DNA from: Hamiltosporidium tvaerminnensis
Taxonomy: Eukaryota; Microsporidia; Dubosqiidae
Length of the DNA stretch: 64,000 bases
NCBI GenBank assembly: GCA_022605425.2
Contig: CM061253.1
Location: 384,501-448,500, forward strand
Reading direction: 5' to 3'
Shown: piece by piece, positions 53,036 through 64,000 of the stretch
How the letters are laid out: every line of letters starts with the position of its first letter
Position numbering within the stretch: position 1 is the stretch's first letter
Notes under the pieces: generated by a model
Database searches by the model: none
What the model was told of the DNA's origin: nothing
The model's input: only the letters and a program-made list of their open reading frames with translations
Made by a program: the position numbers and the translations under genes

Positions 53036-55345
53036 TATTTAAGGGAAATTATACATAAATTCGGAATCTAGGTATGCATTAACTTCATTTGATCTTTCAC
53101 TTCGAATTGGTTTCATTAAGACGAATTCTGTATTCTTAAAGTTTTTTCTACTAATGTTTTGAACAATTTTATAATCAACTGTATCTAAAGCAATAGATAA
53201 ACTTAATAAATTTTTGTATGATTCCAAAAGATGGATGTCATCAGGCGTAATTTCAGCAAGATGTATCGTTATAGAGATTACTGTATCGAATAAATTTAAA
53301 TTCTCGAAAACTTTTTTAAAGGTTATTCTTTCGGTTAAGCCGTAAAAATTTATATCAACAACTTTTAGTTTGTTCATTTTTGGGAAAAATGTATAATCAA
53401 TTTCTGAAAATCGATAGAAAGTTAAAAATATCGAGTTAAGTCTTGAAAAATCATAAATGTCAGATAAAAAATAAAGAAAGTTTTTCAATTGATCATTCAT
53501 ATACGTTGATTCTAAATCCAAATGTTTTAAAAATATCTTTTCTTTCTTATTTTTACTAAAAAAATCAAGAAAGTTGTAATACGACTTTCTCAAAGCTAAT
53601 TTTTTATAATTAAAATGTGTCTTTTCCATTTTAAAATGACAAACACATTTAAACTTTGACAAATAACTTAAAAGTCCAATTCGATACAAAATTTAGAATT
53701 AGAAAGAATTAAAGTCTTTAGATTGAAATTTATAGTAAAATTTCTATCAACCACTTTTTCGTTGTAGAAACACTCGAAATTCTTTATTTCGATAGAAAAT
53801 AATGAAGTTGTTTCTAAAATATATATCAGTAACTCATTAGATACGATTATATTTTCAAAATATATATGCTTTAGAGTTTTAAAATATCTTAAAGCGACAT
53901 AAACTTGGCTATCAAGTTTTTGTGGATATAATGTAACGAGCATATAAATCCTAATTTTTTTAGTATTCGTACATTCGAAACTGGATATATCGTAACCATA
54001 TCTAAGAAAATTGCCGTAGAAATACATATGATATGCATTTATAAATGGAGTTTGGTTTGGAGGATTGCCTGTTAAATATCCACAAATTTTGCAATACATA
54101 GGAAAAAAACAAAAGGTTATTTGGCATACATTTCAATATACCCGGATCACTATTATCATAAATATAGTCTGATGAAACAACCTTATATGATGTATTCAAA
54201 TTCTCAGAACAGAAATCTATTAAAAATCGCAAAGTATTAAAATCGATTTTACGTGTTTTTATTGAAATTTTTAGCATGTTTTTGTAAGACACTAATATCT
54301 CTTTAAATTCCTCCAAGGTGAAATCAAATAAAAACTTCAAAACTTTTAAGTTTTTTAAAAATATATGATTTTCATTTTTAAAAGTGGTTTTGTCGCATTT
54401 TTTATTGAATGAATATAAAATATTTCCGAAGGAAGGTTTGCACCAGAAAAAATTTCAAAAATACCTTTAAGTGTTTCTTCTAATGCAAATGCAAAGTAAA
54501 TAAAATCTATTCGTGTAATTTTAAGTAAAAAAACCCAAATATTACGTAGAAGATATGAGGTCATCAACTTCGATAATTTTTTTGCGTTAAAATCATTTAA
54601 TCGTAAACAAATTTTATTTCTTTGAAGCATTTTGTTTTTTTCCTGATAAAAAACAGAACCTTCAATCTTGAAACATGTTATCTTATTTTCTTTTAAAACA
54701 AGATAGTGCTTGGTCCTGTTTTCTTTAAAATAAACTGATTCCATGAAAAATACCAATAAATCTCTCGATAATGATCGCCTTGTATCATGGATAATATAAT
54801 TATAATAACTTTCATTGAAATAAAAACCAAAAGACAATGTATTCAGACCATATACAAGACTTCTTAGAAATTCTTTAATAAATAGATCTCTCTGCTTAGA
54901 TTTTTTAATATCTAATATAGTAATAATTCTTAAGATTTCCAGAAAAGCCTTAATCGTTATTTGATATAGAAAGAATATTCGATTTCTTCACCAATTCAAG
55001 GAAAAGAAGAAAATTTGAGCTTGAAATATTTTTAATAAACAGTCTAAAAGTTGTTTTTTCTCTATCAAATAAGGATATTAAAAGTGTAAAATTGAGAAGC
55101 ATATTTTTCGTGTATGGCAGTGTTATAATATCTGGATTTTAATATTTTGTTGTTCGAAACTTACGTTCATGAGATAATATGTTGTTTTGAAACAATGTAA
55201 TTTTATTATTCTTATTGAAATATTCTATATTTTCATTAATAAACATGTTTTCAATAGTATGAGCGCTTTCTATTAGATTTGAAATACTGTTCTCTTCGTT
55301 TACAATATAAAAGGATACGCTTGTAAGAGAAGCTATCAGCACATA
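53036..55345 (-). pseudogene. LRR-family gene relic
   Basis: Minus-strand reading can be followed across five lesions. A leader-like start (LIASLTSVSFYIVN) lacks an in-frame ATG. An in-frame TAA follows at 55,139-55,141. Frameshifts lie near 54,947, 54,360 (inside an A-run), 54,100 and 53,680. Fragments read NKICLRLNDFNAKKLSKLM then VFLLKITRI, HIFLKNLKVLKFLFDF, LKTLKHIYFENIIVSNE and FLKHLDLESTYMNDQLKNF. These are leucine-rich-repeat style and similar in layout to the intact 825-residue protein at 16,758. Short spliceosomal introns do not explain the shifts, as no 5'/3' splice signals flank them. A 730-bp repeat lies just upstream of its start. Confidence 0.78.
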
Positions 55346-55477
55346 TTAGTAAAAAGATAAAATATAGGGAAAAGGAATTGCAGTAAGCCATTTTTTATGT
55401 GGAATGTATATGGGTTTCATGTAATTAATAAGTTAATAACTGAAAAAATATATCAGTTTTTATTTATTAATAAACTA

Positions 55478-56208
55478 TTTATTTAAAAGTATCACATCTT
55501 TTTAAAATGGTGGCAAGTGTTATATTTGTTTTTATGACATTAACGCAGTTCTAGGTTTAACATAAATGACTGCTACCCCAACACTCCATCGGTAACCCCT
55601 GCGATACCTACGTCCCAAAGCCATTCATCTACCAGGTGTGTAGAACCTAATTAATAGGCGAGGAAGTTGCCTGGAGTCCGTTAATATTCGTTGCATGGAG
55701 TTTGATCGAAGACCGAAGCCTCCTCTAAGCTCCCCCAAGAATATGCAGCATTCCCACTTACTCTACACTTCCTGAACCCAATAAACTTCTACCTAAGATA
55801 TATTTCAGAGATTTACACGTGGTCCACCTAGACAATGCAATGTCATACCAACAAGTATAACCTGCTACTTAGCTCTCCCAGCTTTTAATGGGTTTTTTGT
55901 TTTATATTTCTTAGGCGCTAATTCTTCTAACTCGAGTGAGCAAGGCTAGGTTTCCATGCTTTTACATGGCAATTACCTACATGTTGAGCTGCGGTCTGCA
56001 ATCTGGTTACATAAAAAACTACAAATAATTTTGTAGAAAAAGTTTCGCCATTTCGTAGACCTCTCCCCCTCATAAAAACTCCCATGGAACAACCAAAGAT
56101 GTAATGTGGTTTTATTCCCACCAAAAATCCAAACAATGATCTCACACCAGTTTCACACACTCATTGCCAAGCAGAAAGTTTTTTATGTGGTTATCCTCCC
56201 TCCAACAT
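55478..56208. repeat. About 730-bp dispersed repeat, copy 2
   Basis: Same orientation and length as copy 1 at 7,353-8,079, with high identity and a G+C-richer centre. On the minus strand a 77-codon frame (55,927-56,160) exists only in this copy, as the equivalent frame in copy 1 is broken. I do not call it a gene. As for copy 1, a minus-strand retrotransposon relic lies immediately to the right. Confidence 0.8.
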
Positions 56209-56249
56209 CATTTAAGTAGACATAATTATTTTATTATATAATTTTAAAC

Positions 56250-57785
56250 AAATTTCTCTATTATATCTTGATTACAGAGAATAAAAGAAATAATCACTAA
56301 CCGCTCTCAAATCCCAATTAAATATAATTATAGGTTAATAGTTCTTTATTAATATTTTTTCCTATTATTTTACACTTCAAAGTCTTCCTCTTAATTCGAC
56401 ACACTATTCAAGTTTATTAATGGTTCCTCCGCATGTTTATCCCATCTAAAATATTAAAGAATAAAATTTGTATTTAGTCGTTAGACACTATATTCCGCTT
56501 ATTTATTTGCTATAAAGTAATTATGGCTGATTATGCGACTCGGCTCTATAATAACACTAGATGACGCACCTATAGCTCTCTTAAGATTTTAGTTCCGACT
56601 TAAGTTTTCTTCGTCGATCAAAAGAAATTGACCGATCGTCGTCATATACACTACCAATTGGATGTATTCCTCTACATCCATAAGATGTTTGCAGTCTTTT
56701 GAGAAAAGTCTTATGGTATTTCGTTGCAATATGGTCCTAATTCATCGCTCACAGAAGTATCTTCGAACTAATTTATAGTTAAGACTCAACTCATTTCTAA
56801 TAGTTCATAATTATTAAGCTTCTCTGTTTTAACTATTTGAAGTGGATCTTAGAAAGTAAAACATTTTTAAATGAGGGTTATCATATTCGATCGTCTGTCC
56901 AAAAATAATATACCAGGCTTATTATTCCAAATTTAAGCATCAGTTGATATCCTATTGTCTATACCTGCCTTTGCCTTCTGGTTATTATGAATTTTTTGAA
57001 CTGGGTAATTCCTAATGTGTTTGAAGATTTATATTTATATCATTTTATTAGGAGCAAATGTATGTATCGTGTCTCTTCTGTATTTTGTTTAGGTATAGTC
57101 ATGACCAACTATTTTTTCTCATCTCGTTGCTTAACTTTCTACTGTTACCCAAATTGATTACAGTGTTTAACATACTTTTTGCCCTCCGGAATATATTTTA
57201 GCTTAGATATAGCAGCAAAACAGTTTCTTATATTCCATTTCCTCGCCATTAGAGGATCAATAACACTTACAAGCTCGTTTTCTTTGACGTATATAAATTT
57301 TTGTAAGGTTTTCGTTTTTTTAATTTAATGTAGAATTTTGCAAGTTGAGAAGCTACGGAATTATTTTATCTACTTATAAATTAAATCAAAGAAGTTTCTA
57401 AAAAACAATATGGGAATTTTTTGTATTATCAGCTTAAGGATTTATGGCTTCAGAATTATATTTCTTAACCTTTTTTTACCGGATAATTCTATACCGGCAG
57501 AATCATATTGTAACTTCGACTCGAATTGTAAGGCCACTTCTAAGTTCCAAATAAAAAAGGTAAACTCTCTTTCTCACTAGTCCGAAGTGTATAATTTTTT
57601 TTGCCAACATCGCACACACTACATCATTCAAGTTAAGAGTGCACAACCTGTTCAAGTCAAAGCGGTCTATATGATAAATAATTAACGATATTGATTTGTT
57701 AATTTGCAAAAATAACATTGTTTTTGATGCTATCTCTAACGACAAAGCCTTTCAACCCTTTCTATTTGCTTCTGTGGTGCCTATT
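56250..57785 (-). mobile_element. Decayed RLE retrotransposon relic
   Basis: Old minus-strand copy. A frame at 57,503-57,745 reads ISLIIYHIDRFDLNRL and LNLNDVVCAML, against ISLINYHIGVLQLEPTDF and KLDDAVRAVL in the good copies. Further down the strand the knuckle region (about 57,090-57,190), TTGAACTGGGTAATTCCTAA (HSVQEIL) and the C-terminal FDRRR/SGLNAE equivalent (about 56,590-56,630) can be traced. There is no long frame. Confidence 0.78.
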
Positions 57786-58012
57786 ATAATGATTAACAGG
57801 AAAATCACCTTTTATATCTTTTTTATACTCATCTATTTAAAAAATCAACATCTAAAAAAATGGGAGTAAAATTACGCCACGGTTTTTTTGTCTTCGATCT
57901 CCCAGTTTTAATTCTAAAAATAATAACAGTTAAAAACCATTATTCGTCAGCTCTTGTAAAAATAGCAACAATAAAATATATAAAAAAAAAATATATCAAC
58001 TCAATAGAAGTT
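57786..58012. other. AT-rich spacer
   Basis: Nothing recognised. Confidence 0.5.
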
Positions 58013-58586
58013 TTAATTTTTTACCAAAATATTTAAAAAAATGCGCAACATAAAAATATTCACCAGTATAAAAAAAATGGAAAGACCAAACACTAGATAA
58101 TTGAAATCTTTACTTCCTCTCATATATTTGTAAAATATAAATAGAATTATCATATAGTAAAGGGATAAAACAATTGTAAAAATGTCATTATTATTTGACA
58201 TTACTGATAAAGATATGAAAAGTGTATTTTCAATCAAAAGCATGAAAATATATGTAAATTCTAGCTTTAAAAACGCAAATGTTGTTTCGATGACTATTTG
58301 ATGATTCAAAATTCAAAATTCGAAAACTATTATCATTATCAAATTCTGGTATGATCGATAGCTGAATTAGTGTTCGTTCGGCTAGAGAATAGGTAGTAAC
58401 AACAATATTGTTATTTATACGATTTTGGTCAAGTTTGCTAATACTCTGTTCACTTGTTGATTGAAAAGCATTTGCTCTTGTTCCATTCCTATAGCTTTCA
58501 TTTTTAGATATACTACTTAAAATCAGACACCTATTCATACCCAACGATTTATTTGTTACTATATATATTACTGTCAAAAAAATCAA
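58013..58586 (-). pseudogene. Probable frameshifted multi-pass membrane protein
   Basis: Two minus-strand frames overlap and appear to be one gene with a single frameshift near 58,300. The first (58,230-58,586) has a hydrophobic start (LKLIFLTVIYIVTN) without ATG, then a polar Ser/Asn-rich stretch. Its first ATG is at 58,538. The second (58,013-58,309) has three hydrophobic segments (YIFMLLIENTLFISLSVM, FTIVLSLYYMIILFIFYKYM, YLVFGLSIFFILVNIFML). I recognise no family. The lack of an ATG for the leader and the frameshift suggest a dead gene, but a sequencing error or two small genes cannot be excluded. Confidence 0.45.
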
Positions 58587-59695
58587 TTTTAATTTATTTA
58601 ATGTTATCTCGATTTCCTTTTTTTATCGCATATCATTATTAATTAAAAAAGAGAAAGTTTTTTGTATCATAGCTTCAAAATTTCTTTTAAAAAGCTTTCT
58701 CTATAATGATTTGAGTTTATAACTGCAAATGAGGACTTTCTTTGGACAGTAAAACAAATTTTCCTGAGATAGCAATCTTCTTATTAAAAGATTAACTTAA
58801 TAAATAAATTTTATACAAGTTTAGGTGTTTTTCGTTTCCCAGTAAATGCCCTCTTTATCTTTCGTTCGGAAAGTTTGCGCTAGGCTGACAACCTAATCAT
58901 TCAAAGGTAATTTGTCTTTAGAGCGCCTATAACACGTCGAAGTTATGATTCATCGTTGAATTGTGTTTAATCCGTAGAGCAGAACGACTTATTAAAAAAA
59001 TTTGGCTATTTCGTTATGTTTTGGATTGCTTTATTTAGCATAAAAATCTTTTTATCAGTTTTTTTTTACTATAGATAGTTTTTATATGTTTTGCTTTTGT
59101 TTGGTTTTTTCATCTCAGAAACAAATATTGTAAAAATAGTGTTCTTTTTTAAAGAGCGCGTTCTATTCACCAAATTACTCGTAAAATGTTTACTATTATG
59201 TTCCGAAGACCCTAATGGCAAAACAAGAAGTATATAAAAAGGCCTGGTGTCATGCAAGAAGATGCCTTCTTGAAACCTAGATAATTTGAAAGTAAAATAT
59301 ATCAGGAAAGTTTTGAGTATTTATCTTGCAAAGATCTCCCCGGGAATGCCTAAGAAGTAAAACCTATCGCTTCGAAGAAAAAATATTTACAAAAACCAAG
59401 GAAGGCATAATTTAAGATGAGCAGTTTAGGTGATCTTCAATTGCTCTTATTTAAAAGAAAGACGATAGAAATCTTTAAGAAAAAAAAAATGAGAAATATG
59501 AGAGTAGAGAGTGATACATAAAAGATAAACTATGTTTGTGTTATGTTATGCTAAAGTTGCGTTTTTCGCCTGTTATCTAGGTATGAAACATCGAGCTTCG
59601 TGTCAAACGTAACGAAGTTTTAATCAGCAGTAAAACGAAAAATACAACTTGTGTACATATGATTAGTGTTTGGTTTCATTTGTTCGGGTATTAAT
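58587..59695. other. AT-rich region without recognisable genes
   Basis: About 1.1 kb with only short frames. No repeat or transposon similarity was noticed. Confidence 0.5.
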
Positions 59696-59699
59696 CAGG

Positions 59700-62270
59700 C
59701 CATTTCATTCATTTGATCGGTCTTCGGATATCATTTATCTGTTATACAAAGAAAATTTCCGAATATTGCAAAATTATATTTCAAAAATGCTGCGATTCTT
59801 CCTGTATACTTTATGAAATTCTACAAGTACTATGTTTGGAAAGACCCTTTGGGTCTAAACTTAGTATTATAAGCAGCTATCTGATACCCGACTTTAGACT
59901 AAAGCAAATTTCCGAGCATTTAGCCTATATATTTCAAACTTGTATAAGCCGAAGTGAGAAATTGTGACGAAAGTTGTAAGTAACAGAGTGAAATACCAGG
60001 GTTCTATCAGATACTCAGTTGGGTGCAGTGAGAAGAAAAGTAAAACGTCATAATTGCATTTCTTTAATACAGAAAACGAGAACATCCTTAGACAATATAG
60101 GACTATAGAAAAACTGATTAGAATCAGTACTTTATAGTTATCTAACAGAATGCATCGAAAGATTTATTTCCTGAGTAGATATAATTTTTGGTAAAAAGAA
60201 TGAACTGGAAAATTAAATTAGAAAAGTAAAAAATTATAAAAGAACATATTAAAGAAAATAGTGCTTTACTATATGTATTTACCTCATTTTTTTGTGTTTT
60301 ATATGTATTTATTAAGCTAAAAGCCCACCGATAAATACAAAAAGGTGACAATAAAAACAGATCACGAATTCACTCATTATTTATATCGAATTTATTATTG
60401 ATTTTGAGATCCTAGCAAAAGTTAAATAAAAATCAAAAAAAAAGACTGAGAAGAGTAAAAGACTAAGAAAAACATGGGATTGGAAACATACAGAGAGTAT
60501 TAAGCCCCAAACGATCCATTCTCATAAAATAAAGCACCTCTTCTTGAATAATAACTGCTTGAAACTACCCTGTAGTAATAAAATATATCATTGGTACCCA
60601 GCAAGCAGTTCATTTAAAAATAAAATATCAAACCGTTTAAGGATTAGAGAAATCTTATAAGATTGAATTAAATCAAGAAATATATTCTAAGCAATCAAGA
60701 ACCAGGAAACCTTTTCTATAACGCATCGTATATCTGTACTATGGCTTCGACCAGGCGAATTTTTGAATTTGAAAGAATCAAAGTGCCTTGCTAATTAAGA
60801 AAAAAATACATCAATCATAACTATGTAAAGAACTTCTAAATGTCCAGCTGAAAATATTGAAGACTTTAAGTCAGTATAGAGTTCAAAGTAAAAATATAAT
60901 CAAAGCTACTTTCCGATAATCAAAGATAGAAAGAAACATCATAAAAAAAGCAGAAATTCTACGTGGTAGAGAAATAACAAACATGATATTGTACTTATAT
61001 AAAACTTCTTAAAGGTGAAATAATATTTTAAATGAAAATTCGAGAAATGAGATGAAGAAGCTTAGTCACTTAACTTATTAAAGAAATAACAATATAAAAC
61101 CAATATGAAAATGACATTATCTATGAAAAAAAGGGCTAGGTTAGGTAAATTACTCCCTAATATGGTCAAGAAATCTTTCTAAAGACCACGTGAGAAGAGT
61201 ATTCTATATATTTTAAGTATATATGTATTATGGTCAGCTTATATATATGTAACATCGTAGTCAGTCATTAAACATTACGCTTTTAGCAACAAAACGATAA
61301 AAAGGATGAGATTGTTATAACGTCTCGCCCGCTATCAAAATTAAAACAATCTTTGATAGATACTACTTCTATTTTCGAAATATCCATTTGCAACGGGTAA
61401 CTAAGAATTGTTTAGAAATATTTTTTCTCAAAAAAAGTAGTATTGTTTTTAGAATTATTATATTCCTTACCCTTTTCTATCATTGATAAGTTAAATATGA
61501 TATAATTTTATAGTTATTAAAAATTATTGATTAGTTATTATGTAGTAGAATTTCATTTTTAAGAAAATTCGACGGCATAAGGAATGGTTAGATATCTCGA
61601 GCATCTATGTATTTGCATATAGATTAAGCTTGTAAAAAAATAGGTCTAAATCCGTTGAATGACTCTTTGAAAATGAGTTAGAGATAGAAAAGAGAAATAC
61701 AGATAAAACAGATATCGATTGTTGCAATAAAGGGTTTAGAAATTTATTTTTGATCAGAGCAAAAATTGATGATCCACATGGAGTGAAATAAGAACTAGAG
61801 AAATATTTTAAATGATTTAACAGAGAAACGAACAAATTTGACGCTTCAAAAACAGATTAGATTACATAATAAATATAAGGTTATGGTAATCCTCTATTCA
61901 ATAACATAAATGGTGTATTTTAAAAATACAAAAAGAAGTAGCGTGAAGACTAAAAATTTTAGGAATTATGAAGCATATATTATGTCGAAAGCTTATAAGG
62001 AGAGAATGAAACTATTTTCTTTGATAGATAAAGAGAATAGCAGTCAGAAGACAATTCCGAAGAGAGCTATTAAAGTGAGCCATAAAGTTGTATTTTTAAA
62101 TCTTAGATTCTTTAACTATCAAAAAACTTCTTAAGGCAAGCGAATAACAAAAAATATGTGTTAAACAAGCAAATACAGAAAAATATTTTATTTTTTATTT
62201 TAGATGTCATAACATCTTTGGAGGAACAAGCCTATTTAAAGAATCTTTACAATTTGAAGAAAAGTAGAGG
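59700..62270 (+). mobile_element. Long, heavily decayed RLE retrotransposon relic
   Basis: A plus-strand trace covers reverse transcriptase to C-terminus. Near 59,800 ILYEILQVLCLERPFGSKL and SSYLIPDF correspond to the VKVICLEG and YLIPKG region. Near 60,010 SDTQLGAVRRKVKR matches AENQLGAVRGVQGAK. Near 60,140 LTECIERF matches LTQCIENL. At 61,572 GGCATAAGGAATGGTTAGAT matches RRHNEVVR, and at about 61,970-62,010 the YIQSIV/ISFDR equivalent appears. It is too broken to be active. Confidence 0.75.
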
Positions 62271-63535
62271 GTGTTAAAAATGATCAAAAAAATTGTAAAA
62301 AAAATAGAATATTTGTTAACTAAAAATAAATATAAACATAATTTATTATTTGTTTCATGTCTTGTGAAAATTTGATCAAGAATATGGGTGCAATGATATC
62401 CAAGCTTTGCAAATATTCATAAGTTTTGAAATAATCCGAAGTTAACTGACATATTTTATTTATCCTTTCAAATGAATATTGTACAAAGTGACAAATATAG
62501 TATGCCACGTAGAAAAATAGCATAATAAAGCCTAATCAACAAAGGTTTAAAATAAATTCGGCAAGAAAAGGTGGTTTCAGAAAGTTTGTTAAGTGCCATG
62601 CTTTGATACAAAGAGATTCTTGGTTTGTCTTAAATTAAAGCTCTAAAAATCTATTTTAATCTTAGAAATAACATGAAAGAAACTCTGTAAAAAAAGATAG
62701 GATCGTTGATCTATCCTCAAAACATCGGTAGAATAGTGAGAAATTCAGGCGATGCTTGAAAAGAAATAAGAAGAGCAAATATGAAAAAAATTGGTCCAAA
62801 TAAATGAATAAAAGCACGTTTATGTGATTAACTAGGTATTAACTATACCTTAAACACCGTAAATATTGTTTAAAAACCATCTAATCGGATAGTATCTAGG
62901 TATCCCAAAAAGAATTATAACTAAAAGTGCACAGGAAAAGTAAAGAATTAATTTAGTATTACTCCCATACATGAACCTACTGTAAATTGTAAATCTTTTA
63001 AAATTAAACGATGGTAGCAAAGACATATATCAAGCTTTTCTTAGACATAAGAATACATGCTTGTAAGACATAGAAATTCGCCAGACGTAACGAAGCGACG
63101 ATGGATGTATGGTAAACCATCTTTAATTATATGTAAGAATTAGCAATAACCTATTAAGATGACTTAGAACTTGCGGGAATATCGGTTCAAAAAATACATA
63201 GAAATTTCAAATTTGTAAACGAGGTCGAAAAAACCAGATATCAGATGCGCTATATTTAAAAACGTCGGAAATTCGAGTATTAAAAATAACTTAAAATGTT
63301 ATTTCGACCGTTGACGACTTTATTTTCGTAAAAAAATTACTTGCATAAGGAAATATAAAAATCACATTATCCTTTGTAATAAACAAATATTACAGTCTAT
63401 TGATCACAAAAAGTAGAATTTGTAGAAAACAAGGTTTAATCTCTAAGTCAGCTCTAAGCCATTGAGCAAATAAGTTGGTAAGTAACAACACGTTTAGATT
63501 AAAAAAAAATTAATTTTAAAACAATATATACTTTT
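62271..63535. other. Degenerate sequence within duplicated block
   Basis: No intact gene is seen. Homologous to 42,600-43,965. Contains the YLGIPKRII reading at about 62,900. Confidence 0.4.
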
Positions 63536-63838
63536 TTAATTATACAAGAGAAAAACAGGATAGGAGTTAATCAGATCTAAGGAAATGGTTAGAGTCACGG
63601 GGTTCTGGAGTCGTTTTTTGCCTTTTTCAATATTTGATATAAGCCTCGGAACATCTATTTCTTGCTTTAGTTTGTTTAACCGCGAACTATTTAGGTTATT
63701 TTCTGAGTCATTGTTGTTATAATTTAAATCCAATTTGTTTTGTGTACGTGTAGATTTACCATAAAACGTAAGAAGGCAATATACGTCCATCGAAATTGCA
63801 AAACCTATGTAATAGAACAAAGCAAGAATAGAATTCAT
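63536..63838 (-). CDS. Uncharacterised small leader-peptide protein
   Basis: A 100-residue frame opens at the ATG at 63,838. It starts with a hydrophobic leader (SILALFYYIGFAISMDVYCL, about residues 3-22), then a polar Asn/Ser-rich stretch (NNNDSENNLNSSRLNKLKQ), then EIDVPRLISNIEKGKKRL and a C-terminal hydrophobic DLINSYPVFLLYN. I do not recognise it. The broken copy at 43,970-44,263 keeps EIxVPxxISxIEK, TISxDLIxxYP and the leader despite frameshifts. This supports real coding ancestry and suggests the present C-terminus is natural. It could be secreted or a small membrane protein. Confidence 0.6.
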   Translation of the reverse strand: MNSILALFYYIGFAISMDVYCLLTFYGKSTRTQNKLDLNYNNNDSENNLNSSRLNKLKQEIDVPRLISNIEKGKKRLQNPVTLTISLDLINSYPVFLLYN

Positions 63839-63860
63839 AGTTACAAAATTAAAAATAATA

Positions 63861-64000
63861 TTTGTTTCAATTTAAATTTGAAATTAAAAATATTTTTGAG
63901 GATTTCTAAATTTTCTTCCAACATTAAAAATTCATATATCTTTATTTTTATTTTATTAAATAATTTAAAACGAATTAAATATATGTCGCCATGCATATTT
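63861..64000. other. Window end, AT-rich
   Basis: No feature is recognised upstream of the small gene before the window ends. Confidence 0.4.

Larger units (their letters stand above)
61560..63860. repeat. Old segmental duplication, copy B
   Basis: Counterpart of 41,935-44,290. It contains the last part of the retrotransposon relic, a middle degenerate stretch and an intact version of the small leader-peptide gene. The matching order and near-equal spacing of markers favour duplication of one block over independent insertions. Confidence 0.75.

Noticed and set aside
53036-55345. Intron-containing LRR gene
   Set aside because: The shifts lie in A-runs without splice signals, and an in-frame stop and missing ATG also occur. 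Pseudogene is simpler.
55927-56160. 77-codon minus frame in repeat copy 2
   Set aside because: The equivalent frame is broken in copies 1 and 3, so coding is unsupported.

Overview
The window looks like nuclear DNA of a microsporidian with a large, repeat-swollen genome, possibly Hamiltosporidium-like. This is inference from content, because no database search was possible. Supporting signs are intron-less standard-code genes for eukaryote-only proteins (a VAP/MSP-domain protein, a Gid8-like LisH-CTLH protein, dUTPase, a Swi3/SMARCC-like SWIRM-SANT protein, the Dis3/Rrp44 exosome nuclease and Urm1), a C-rich motif directly 5' of their ATGs, large uncharacterised leucine-rich-repeat (LRR) proteins, and restriction-like-endonuclease non-LTR retrotransposons. 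I recognised no tRNA, rRNA or CRISPR locus.

There are two kinds of sequence. Gene-bearing islands lie at 1-7,260 and 33,640-38,320. Their housekeeping genes are interrupted by long in-frame low-complexity peptide repeats, and the spacers are filled by minisatellites related to TAACACCCT/AGGGTGTTA and by telomere-like CCCTAA runs. Several minisatellites are copies of the ends of the adjacent genes: the first codons of dUTPase occur in three 76-bp registers, the dUTPase 3' end in 69-bp units, and the Swi3-like 3' end in 81-bp units. The remaining sequence (8-33 kb and 38.5-64 kb) is very AT-rich. It holds long unannotatable stretches, two intact lineage-type genes (a membrane-anchored 493-residue protein and an 825-residue LRR protein), decaying relatives of such genes, and many mobile elements.

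The mobile elements are as follows. (1) A non-LTR retrotransposon family has reverse transcriptase (FIDD active site), a CCHC knuckle and a PD-(D/E)xK endonuclease: two near-full-length but inactivated copies (28,443-32,253 minus; 48,857-52,660 plus), two 5'-truncated copies (8,095-8,705 minus; 38,838-40,505 plus) and four old relics. (2) A DD34E Tc1/mariner-like transposon (28,388-33,625) has complex terminal inverted repeats, a dead transposase, and the first retrotransposon nested inside it. (3) A GC-richer repeat of about 730 bp of unknown nature is present in two good copies and one decayed copy. (4) There is one MITE-like inverted repeat.

The 61.6-63.9 kb end is an old duplicate of 41.9-44.3 kb. 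Each copy carries a short gene for a leader-peptide protein. That gene is open at 63,536-63,838, broken at 43,970-44,263, and a third relic appears near 27.2-27.4 kb. Similarity at protein level through frameshifts suggests an uncharacterised microsporidian-type family.

Functionally the islands hold unlinked housekeeping roles: ER-contact tethering, GID ubiquitin ligase, nucleotide-pool hygiene, chromatin remodelling, RNA decay, and tRNA thiolation or urmylation. They do not form one pathway. The accessory region reads as TE-driven turnover with birth and death of secreted or membrane gene families.
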